This document shows, in pieces, positions 57,315 through 64,000 of a stretch of DNA of 64,000 nt (position 1 is its first letter; each line of letters starts with the position of its first letter). The position numbers and the translations under genes are program-made. Origin of the DNA: Lepiota brunneoincarnata (Eukaryota > Basidiomycota > Agaricomycetes > Agaricales > Agaricaceae); NCBI GenBank assembly GCA_023014365.1, contig JAEBUN010000060.1:1-64000 (forward strand), written 5' to 3'. The notes beneath the pieces were generated by a model, which saw only the letters and a list, made by a program, of their open reading frames with translations, was not told the origin of the DNA and searched no databases.

Positions 57315-57758
57315 CTAGTCTTCCAGAGTCCAGTTGGCATATACTTCTGCCCACTCCATCCTCTTCTGCTGGTAAGCTATGTAAATGTTTGCTAGAACAT
57401 GGGGTTGGGCATTGGGAATATGGGGACAGGGCAGTAATATGCCAAATTTCTGAATATACCCTTTTATTTGCTTTATATCCTCAGAATTCATAGGTGATTC
57501 CCTATAAAATCCCTTAGCTATAGATGAAGGAACAGAGCCAGGATGAGTCCCAAGTTGCTGGGTAGGCAAACAGATACCCCAGATGCTGCTTAAAGGACCA
57601 TTAAATAAATGTAGCTCTTGATGCACAATAAATGAATACTGAAGCATAGATGGTATACAAATGTTCCTAGCTGCATTTATCTGAAGCCACATCCAAGGGA
57701 ATAAAAAGGAATTAATTGATAATTTATGATATTTGGGGTCAGAATAATAAAAGAACAA
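57315..57758 (-). pseudogene. Unrecognised ORF fused to Tc1 fragment
   Basis: The last ~20 codons (RMEWAEVYANWTLED) are Tc1 transposase. The preceding ~125 codons are protein-like (YSFIVHQELHLFNGPLSSIW, KGFYRESPMNSEDIKQIKG) but belong to no family I recognise. The junction at about 57370 marks the break of the Tc1 copy. Probably a remnant of another mobile-element protein. Confidence 0.35.
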
Positions 57759-58605
57759 GGGTCATCATCATTTTCAGACCTTAATCTCAGACATAAAGCC
57801 CTGGAGAAACTATAATAATCTCCTGGAGCTCAAATAAAGACAAGAGAAACAATTAGAGCAGTGAAATAACAGATAAAACCAATAAAAGTACTACTCCAAT
57901 TCTGAAACAAAACATATTCTCCACCTACAGGATATCTGAGACAGAACACCAGTGGGATGATATCACCCAGGAGGATATAGCTAGAAAGAAAATGTATATG
58001 TCATTGCATACTAAATATGTAGATAGCACTGCATGTAAGAATAATATATAAAGGAGCAGTTGAGGGGTGGGTAGGCAAGTGATCTACAGGGATTCTTACT
58101 CCCCAAATCAATTGTGGCATATTTTAGCATTTCAGAGTAACCTGTCTGAACATGTTAGTCAATTCTTAGAGAAGACCACTTCCTAGCTAAGAATGCCCAA
58201 GCCTGATTACTAGCTTGAGGACCATTCGTCAAAGCAACATCTAGGATTCTAAGTGGTAATAGACTTCAGAGATTGGATACTAGCTTGAGAACCATTTGCC
58301 TTGGAGGTGATTAGGATTCTAAGTGGTAATCATACCTGCTTAGCTAGCCTGCCAGCTTGAGAACCACTTGTCAAAGCGATGTCTAGGATTCTAAGTGGTG
58401 AACTTTGCATTTTATCTTCAACTGGACTTGCAAGTTTGAGGGCCATTGCTGGCATGCTTTAGGATCCTACTCATAGACTTGATTAGTAATTGTTTAAGCT
58501 AGCCATGAATCAATAGATTTATTGGCAAAAACAACAGAGAGTAGTTTGCAGGCTATAGTCAAGAGACTGTAGACAAGAACTCAACTTTTGCACCAGGAAG
58601 ACTTA
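57759..58605. other. Unassigned sequence with a degenerate tandem repeat
   Basis: No gene is seen. The main structure is a ~73-bp tandem repeat at 58205-58475, described separately. Confidence 0.45.
58205..58475. repeat. ~73-bp degenerate tandem repeat, 4 copies
   Basis: Units contain CTAGCTTGAGAACCATTTG followed by GATTCTAAGTGGTAAT. Starts are near 58209, 58280, 58350 and 58430; the last copy is the most decayed. Confidence 0.65.
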
Positions 58606-60208
58606 TAGTAAGGGACAAAACCCTTCCAATGATTTTTATACTTCAACAAATATGTTAATAACTGCCCACCTACTAAAGGTGAAACCTTCATATTTTAATT
58701 GGGAATACCTATATGGCTCATGTATCATCCTGCCAAATATCATTATGTCATATGCCATTTTGGGAAGTCAGTGAATTAAACAATCATTTAAGGTCATTGG
58801 AAGGGTTTTGTCCATCTCTACTCTAATCACATGATTTTGTTTATTACAGCCAAATAAGTGCAAAGCAATGTCATGTGACTGGTTTGAATAATGTATAAAT
58901 ATAGCTGCTCACTCCCCTAGCTCACACCACCCCCCCAACTTCATTTTGCTAACATGTGATCTCTCTCTATAACTCAATACAACCATATTCTTTCCCTTTT
59001 GGACAAAGGCCACTCTGCTACCCATATTGCTTTTACCACTGGTCTTGGCCTCAGCACTATATCTCGTCTCTGCTCCAAATATTGTTCAACACTTTCAAAG
59101 TCACTTGGTGGCCACCCAACCAAGCTTTCTGTTGACAATATCAAATATGCCACTCATCTTATCACATCCTGCAAGGCTGAAAATGCCTCCCAAATCACCA
59201 GAACCCTTCATACTATCATTGACCAACCTCTATCCTCCAAAACAGTTTGCAGAGCACTCAAAAAAGCTGGAATGAAGGCTGTAGTCAAGCAGAAAAGGCC
59301 TAAACTCTCTGTTATACACAAGAGGAAAAGATTGGAGTGGACAGAGACACATGCTGACTGGACCTTGGAAGACTGGAAGAGGGTGGTTTGGTCAGATGAG
59401 ACCAAAATCAATCGCTTAGGGTCAGATGGCAGGGTTTGGGTCTGGAAAAGAGCAGGGGAGAGGCTTAGTGATAGGCTGGTGCAGGGAACTACAAAGTTTG
59501 GAGGAGGTTCTATCATGGTATGGGGCTGTATGCTGTGGGAAGGTCCAGGGTTGACAGTCAAGATTAATGGTAAGATGGATGGTGATCTATTTGTCACCAT
59601 TTTGGAGGATGAACTCAAGGGGAGCCTGGAGTGGTATGACAAAGAGGTGGAGGATATTGTTTTTCAACAAGATAATGATCCTGAATATAAGCACATCAAG
59701 GCTCAAAAATGGTTCAAAGCAGCTGAAATGGAGGTTAAGGTGTGGCCCCCACAATCTCCAGACCTTAATCCAATTGAACATTTGTGGACTCACCTTAAAA
59801 TCAAGTTAGGGGAGTATGACACTCCACCTCAGGGGATGGAAGAATTATGGGAGAGGATACAAAAGGAATGGGATCAGATTTCAGTAGAAGTGTGTCAGAA
59901 TCTGATAGAGAGTATGCCTGATAGGGTTCAGGCTGTCTTGGATGCCAGGGGAGGGTATACAAAGTACTAAAAGTGTAATTATTGGTAATTTCTTAGAGAT
60001 GGACAAAACCCTTCCAATGACCTTAAATGATTGTTTAATTCACTGACTTCCCAAAATGGCATATGATGTAATGATATTTGGCAGGATGACATATGAGTCA
60101 TATAGGTATTCCCAATTAAAATATGAAGGTTTCATCCTTAGTAGGTGGGCAGTTATTAACATATTTGTTGAAGTATAAAAATCATTGGAAGGGTTTTGTC
60201 CCTTACTG
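58606..60208 (+). mobile_element. Tc1/mariner element, family A, nearly intact copy
   Basis: 1,603 bp between TA dinucleotides (58604-58605, 60209-60210). Left end TAGTAAGGGACAAAACCC; right end is the inverted CAGTAAGGGACAAAACCC. TIRs of ~215 bp, each with an outer and an inverted inner ACAAAACCCTTCCAATGA. Same family as 37482-39079. Confidence 0.92.
58999..59970 (+). CDS. Tc1-type DD34E transposase, lacking a clear ATG
   Basis: 323 codons open from a TTG at 58999. The HTH block (GLGLSTISRLCSKY), basic region (KQKRPKLSVIHKRKR) and catalytic blocks are intact: Asp in VVWSDETKINRLGSDGR, Asp in VFQQDNDPEYKH, Glu in SPDLNPIEHLW, with 34 residues between the last two. No in-frame ATG occurs where the protein should begin: compared with the other family A copy there is one extra base just upstream (TTTCCCTTTTGG), shifting the leader out of frame. 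The first in-frame ATG is after the DNA-binding region. It is probably inactive, or starts at a non-ATG codon. Confidence 0.75.
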   Translation: MDKGHSATHIAFTTGLGLSTISRLCSKYCSTLSKSLGGHPTKLSVDNIKYATHLITSCKAENASQITRTLHTIIDQPLSSKTVCRALKKAGMKAVVKQKRPKLSVIHKRKRLEWTETHADWTLEDWKRVVWSDETKINRLGSDGRVWVWKRAGERLSDRLVQGTTKFGGGSIMVWGCMLWEGPGLTVKINGKMDGDLFVTILEDELKGSLEWYDKEVEDIVFQQDNDPEYKHIKAQKWFKAAEMEVKVWPPQSPDLNPIEHLWTHLKIKLGEYDTPPQGMEELWERIQKEWDQISVEVCQNLIESMPDRVQAVLDARGGYTKY

Positions 60209-61189
60209 TATAAGAAGTTAGGTGTAGAAACTCCTGGCTGGTCAAAGTAGTCAGACTTTGTTGAGAAAATGGAGTTGGAGGAGGTAGATGGAATGCTTGT
60301 AGATAATTAAGACTTAGCATATATCTATATGTGCATGTGTGAAGTTATCTAGCTGCTTGACTGACTGAACAGTAGCCAAATAGTCAAGAAAGGTCAGTGG
60401 CAGCTCAACTGGGTGAACAGAGGCTGGAACACTCAAGAGATTCAAGTCATCAGACTAGTAGAATATATCTATATGTGTATGTGTAAAGCCATTCAGCTGC
60501 TTGACTGACTGAACAGCAGCTGGATAGTCAAAAAGGTCAGTGGTGGCTCAGCCAGGTGAATGGCAGCTGAAATGGTCAAGAAATTCAAGTTGTCTGAATA
60601 GTAGTATATGTATGCTTGAATTTCTCTAATGTTGCAGCTACCATTTATCTGGTTGAGCTACTGCTGACCTTTCATAACTATTCAGCTGCTATTCATTCAA
60701 TTAAGCCACTGCATGACTTTACACATAGACCCAAGTTAATTAGAGCCCATTAGATTTTGTAGCCTTTTTTCTAGTTTTCCTGTGCTACCGATCAAGCCAC
60801 CACCTTTATTTTTGTGCATTAGTTGGGGCTCTTGAATTTTGTAGTAATTTCTCTAGTTTATCTATGTTTCTGGTTGAACCACTGCCATTTACCAGAGTGC
60901 CACCCAGTTGTTATACACCCTTCCCTAGGAGATGTCAATTGGTGGACACCAACTTTCATGCCTTGCATCCAATTTGAGATATCTGGACCAAGCAAGTCAG
61001 TTTTCTTAATATATGAAGAGGAAGCATGAATGGGCAGTCAGGCCAAGTATACTGGCTGGTCAAGTAGGTAAGTACCTTTGTTTTGGAAATTAAGGAGGTT
61101 GAAAGCTGGGACTATTTGTGACCCTGTCTAATATGCTTCTTGATAGCTGGGGGAAGACTAGCATATCCTGAACCTAGTCATTGATGCTT
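60209..61189. other. Unassigned sequence with a 144-bp tandem duplication
   Basis: No gene is seen. ATATATCTATATGTG occurs at 60319 and 60463 and the following ~130 bp are repeated (CAGCTGCTTGACTGACTGAACAG). A frame at 60823-61029 is not protein-like. Confidence 0.45.
60300..60590. repeat. 144-bp tandem duplication
   Basis: Two head-to-tail copies at a 144-bp step, sharing GCTTGACTGACTGAACAG and GGTCAGTGG; about 80-85% alike by eye. Confidence 0.6.
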
Positions 61190-61345
61190 CTGTTATGATT
61201 AATGGAATAGTTGGGGGCATTGGTATTGAGTCACTAGAGGTGAAATTCTTGGATTGACTCAAGACTTACTAATGTGAAAGCATTTGCCAACAATCTTTTC
61301 ATTAATCAAGAATGAAGGTTGGGGGATTGAAAATGATCAGATATC
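61190..61345 (+). rRNA. Fragment of 18S rRNA gene, CpG-decayed
   Basis: About 155 bp match the central SSU rRNA: TTGGGGGCATTGGTATT, AGAGGTGAAATTCTTGGATT, GAAAGCATTTGCCAA, TTTTCATTAATCAAGAATGA. Positions that are CpG in functional 18S (CTGCGAAAG, AAGAACGAA, GGATCGAAAACGATC) read TG or CA here. The flanks stop matching abruptly, so it is a dead fragment, not an rDNA unit. The stem pair TTGAGTCA/TGACTCAA is still complementary. Confidence 0.8.
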
Positions 61346-61793
61346 CCAGGGGAGAGCTTTGAGTGAGGAACTCAAAGGCAAAGTGACCTCCCATCACTGA
61401 ACTGAAGAGGGAACTTAAAGTCCACTATGGACCCTTGTTGCAGGCCCTGGGCCTGAGATGGCATCTCACAAATAACACAGAAGGGAACAGGAGAAGAAAG
61501 GATTGAAAGCCAAGTGTTGGTCTAAGCCATGCAATGAAGCTGGAAACCTTAAAGTAAAGTCAAAAGATCATATACCCACCTGAAACAAATAAAAACTATA
61601 CAAAAACTAAAACCAAAGTAAAAGCTAACCATGCCTGCTAGGGTAAAGACAGAAACTGACAGACAGACAAACCATAAATAACTAAAGTAACAAAAGTAAA
61701 CCAACAACATTATCAAACTGACAGCCAGCACTCACAAAATAGAACCAATGATTAAAAGTAAGTACAAACCCTGCCAACACCAAACCTACCCCT
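61346..61793. other. Unassigned AT-rich sequence
   Basis: It lies between the rRNA fragment and the non-LTR ORF1 relic. No gene is seen; the A-rich, CpG-free right part may be 5' UTR of the non-LTR element. Confidence 0.35.
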
Positions 61794-63470
61794 GTGACCC
61801 AAGTAGTCAACACCATTAACAACTCCCAAGGTAAAGGAACCAAATGTAAAACCCTTCAAGAATCCAAGCCCAATAAAGAACCACTAGCAACCCCCACACC
61901 CACACCTACCCCTGGAGGCAAGAAAAAGAAAGCCAAGTCCTCAAACTCCACCCCTATCAACAGTGATGACACTGACATCCTTGAACTGACAAAATCCAAA
62001 GAAACCCCCCCCCCCCCCCCAAACACTGAGAGGTAACCCCTCAACCACAGAGAAACACTAGCAATGATGATGATTTAATAATGATAGACAAAGGAGATGA
62101 CAAGGACATGAATGAATGTAAGTAAATGACACAACTAAACAAACATAAAACTAACAAGAAGACTAGTCCTCACCAGAATATGGGTTGAACAAGAGCTGGT
62201 CCAAGGTGCAGACTGGAAGACCCTCCACAAGGAAGAAGCAAAGTCCAAGTTCTACAACAATGTCCAACCTGTACCCAGAAGGCTGTAAGGGGGACTCTGG
62301 GTCATTGCTCACAACTGCAGATTTGGAATTCTGATCTCCAGACTCCCTACATTCGGAAATCTAACCCCCAGCCCTCCTGCACTCAGAAATCTGATTCCCA
62401 GCCTCCTAATGCTCAGAAATCCGATTTCCAGCCTCCCTAGGCTCAGAAATCTGTCCCTCAGCACCCCAGTACTCGGAATTTCCTCCTACACCCCTCTGAT
62501 GCAGATGCAAACCCTCACTGGCATGCATGACCCTATCCCAAGCCCATTCCTGACTATACTTACTTTAGGCATTCCTGACACCTCACAGCCATTTATGTAG
62601 AGTAGATTACTCAACTCAGACCTTACAGCAGGTAGTATAAGTAGTGTAGGTGAGCTTGGAGAAACCTTATTCGATTCAATAAGGTTTCTCCCTGCTCAGC
62701 TGACACAACGCAGCAACCAGGTTGCCCTTACAAAGGCTGGGGATCAGGTGACATGTTTCAAAGAAAACTATCAAAATATGTGGTTAAGGAAAATGGAATG
62801 GTAAGCTACAACCACAAACAAAATAAAGAAACAACTAATACAACAAAGCACAAGGCCCTAGCTGCTTTCTGCAGCTCATCAAAGAATGAAACAAAGAAAG
62901 AGGCCATCAAGAAAGCCATAGAAGGAATAACAGTGATCAAGAAACTCAATGATAAAACCTTCACCAACCTCAACCCGAAACCCCCATGGTACATAGTAGA
63001 TGTAGGATCAAAAAAGAATATGAAAGACCTCATCAAGATAGGAATAGCCTTCTGCCTGGAGAATGGAGATCCAGTCTAATTCAGACCGATGTACACCTCA
63101 CTGCCAAACACCCTAGCCCTAATAGCAAAGGTAATCATGAGTCAAGGAAAAAGAGTCCTCCTCCCATCTCCTACAATGATCGTGACATACATCAAAGGCA
63201 TATGGGGTGAAGAGGTCACAGTAAAAATAGGAGCAATGGCTACCACCTTCTCCCAAATTAAAGTAACATTCCCAACAACCAACAACCACCCCTTCCCTTC
63301 CCAGCTTCAACTCAGTAATACCATACTTATCCAACTGACAAGACCAGATGACTGCAAAATCTGCCACTCTCAAGACCATGTCATGCCTATGTGCCACTAC
63401 CAATCCATAAGGCCCTCATGGAGGATGGGTCTTTTTTTTATTTTTTTTATTCTGTGTTTAACATGGTGCC
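61794..63470 (+). pseudogene. Non-LTR (LINE-like) ORF1 relic split by a solo LTR
   Basis: Plus-strand pieces read in order: a Lys/Thr/Pro-rich N-terminus (61794-62036) that runs into 16 consecutive C (62005-62020), a middle piece (about 62160-62283, GADWKTLHKEEAKSKFYNN), then after the solo LTR 62753-63079 and 63089-63420. The end has a CCHC knuckle CKICHSQDHVMPMC (CX2CX4HX4C). This layout, with a basic disordered start and a terminal knuckle, fits ORF1 of fungal non-LTR elements, but a gypsy gag cannot be excluded. Several frameshifts and stops. Confidence 0.5.
62284..62732. mobile_element. Solo LTR, family 3, copy 2
   Basis: 449 bp, TGTAAGGGGGACTC...GGTTGCCCTTACA, with a perfect 5-bp duplication AAGGC (62279-62283, 62733-62737). 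It is the reverse orientation of the copy at 56030-56564 and contains the hairpin GGAGAAACCTTA/TAAGGTTTCTCC (about 62659-62692). Inserted into the ORF1 relic. Confidence 0.85.
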
Positions 63471-63649
63471 TGGTAGCAGTCCATGCTAGTCTACCTAATA
63501 CAGAAAGACTAGATTACAGGTTCAAAAGGGATGGGGCCAGTGGCCCCATTTAAACTATGACTACCAGTAGCTACTAAGGGTAGACAAGTGTTTTTAATAG
63601 AAGTTAGTTCCACACTCCTGGCTGGGGAAGGCATGGCTGAGGGGATTAA

Positions 63650-63960
63650 GCCACCCTTGGGCTGTGATGTGAAGGCAAAGGCTAATGGGTTGTCCTGAAG
63701 AAATCCCACCAAGTTTTCCAAGGTGAGTAGCACTGCAGGGGAAATTGAGCTGATGTCCCAAGTGAATTGGGAACAGTGGAATAAAATGTGCTCTCTGGTC
63801 TCCAAGAGCTCACCACAGGCACAGGATACATCTTCATTAGAAAAGAACCAAAGGCAATATTTACCAATGGGTACATACATATGCAGTAATACAGCAGGTG
63901 AGGCAAGAAGTGAGTGAGGGAGGGTCTTTCACAGAGAGTTTGAGCCAAGTCCCATGGTGG
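63650..63960 (-). pseudogene. 3' end of a non-LTR retrotransposon ORF2
   Basis: The minus frame 63880-63509 carries the Cys/His motif that closes many LINE ORF2 proteins, here CACGELLETREHILFHC (compare the pattern CPCG...QTREHVL..C), preceded by IGKYCLWFF. Frames shift just upstream (63948-63682). Only the C-terminal ~80 residues are in the window; it continues, if at all, to the right. Opposite strand to the ORF1 relic, so it is a separate insertion. Confidence 0.6.
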
Positions 63961-64000
63961 AGAGAAGAAGGCTGGAGAGAATGTCCAGATCCATTGAGGA

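Larger units (their letters stand above)
52769..57370 (-). mobile_element. Dead Tc1 copy carrying four later insertions
   Basis: Ancestral Tc1 pieces in collinear order: outer TIR 52769-52872 (TAGTAGGCATCAAAATCC, TA at 52767), inner TIR and C-terminus 54480-54680, mid C-terminal part 55877-56029 (SPDLNPIEHLW equivalent, FPDLNPIEHLWTYIKRR), a short piece 56565-56608, and the part with SIMVWGCMLWEGGG down to the Tc1 helix region 56992-57370. The pieces are separated by an intact Tc1, a 1,196-bp element and two solo LTRs, each with its own target duplication. The 5' end of the transposase and right TIR are missing beyond 57370. Confidence 0.75.

Noticed and set aside
1..64000. tRNA genes
   Set aside because: Words such as GGTTCGATCGCC (about 31914) were checked but no cloverleaf could be formed around them.

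Overview
The window looks like one contig piece from an Agaricomycete fungus, most likely in the Rhizoctonia/Ceratobasidium area. The lineage is inferred from gene content and the very dense short introns (46-74 bp); no search was run. The left 35.7 kb is gene-bearing and CpG-rich. The right 28 kb is a nest of transposable elements in which CpG is almost absent outside one young retrotransposon.

Genic half. Positions 1-6444 hold no gene I can support. Next come a TPR-CHAT caspase-like protein with about 15 tandem 45-residue repeats (minus, 6445-10367) and a complete 12-exon cytochrome P450 (minus, 12041-14198). A tandem triplication follows: three small Arg/Ser-rich proteins with the same C-terminal block and the same promoter (minus, 14844-18442, one unit every ~1.59 kb). 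Then there is a tandem pair of 238-residue DUF6987-like genes (plus, 19363-20364 and 21273-22273, 1,910 bp apart), a tandem pair of secreted GH92 alpha-mannosidase-like genes (plus, 23287-26422 and 26700-29951), a small heme-thiolate peroxidase (plus, 30514-31410) and a secreted GH3 beta-glucosidase-like gene with 16 exons (plus, 32370-35616). I rebuilt the multi-exon models by hand from splice sites; reading frame closes across every junction. The secreted hydrolases, P450 and peroxidase fit a carbohydrate-degrading, oxidative secretory and detoxifying repertoire. Three of the loci are local gene duplications.

Transposon half. Two copies of one Tc1/mariner family (37482-39079 broken; 58606-60208 nearly intact) and an intact copy of a second family (52873-54477) are present. 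A 7.9-kb Ty3/gypsy chromovirus with two LTRs (43229-51169) carries gag, pol with a chromodomain and an extra zinc-knuckle ORF. A second gypsy family starts at 41663 and is cut by the first. There are also three solo LTRs with perfect 5-bp target duplications, gypsy protease and pol relics, a non-LTR ORF1 relic, a non-LTR 3' end and a fragment of 18S rRNA. One dead Tc1 copy (52769-57370) has been hit by four later insertions.

Main points of interest: (1) both gypsy families carry an 11-12 nt match between the primer-binding site and the predicted mRNA 5' end, i.e. Tf1/sushi-type self-priming; (2) all six premature stops in the full-length element are TGA, and the lost RT and integrase catalytic residues sit at former CpGs, while the two LTRs differ at six bases, all explained by CpG loss; (3) the triplicated small genes share a promoter and a stop codon embedded in a 5' splice site; (4) the P450 has a GC-AG intron across its heme motif and Arg in place of the usual I-helix acid.
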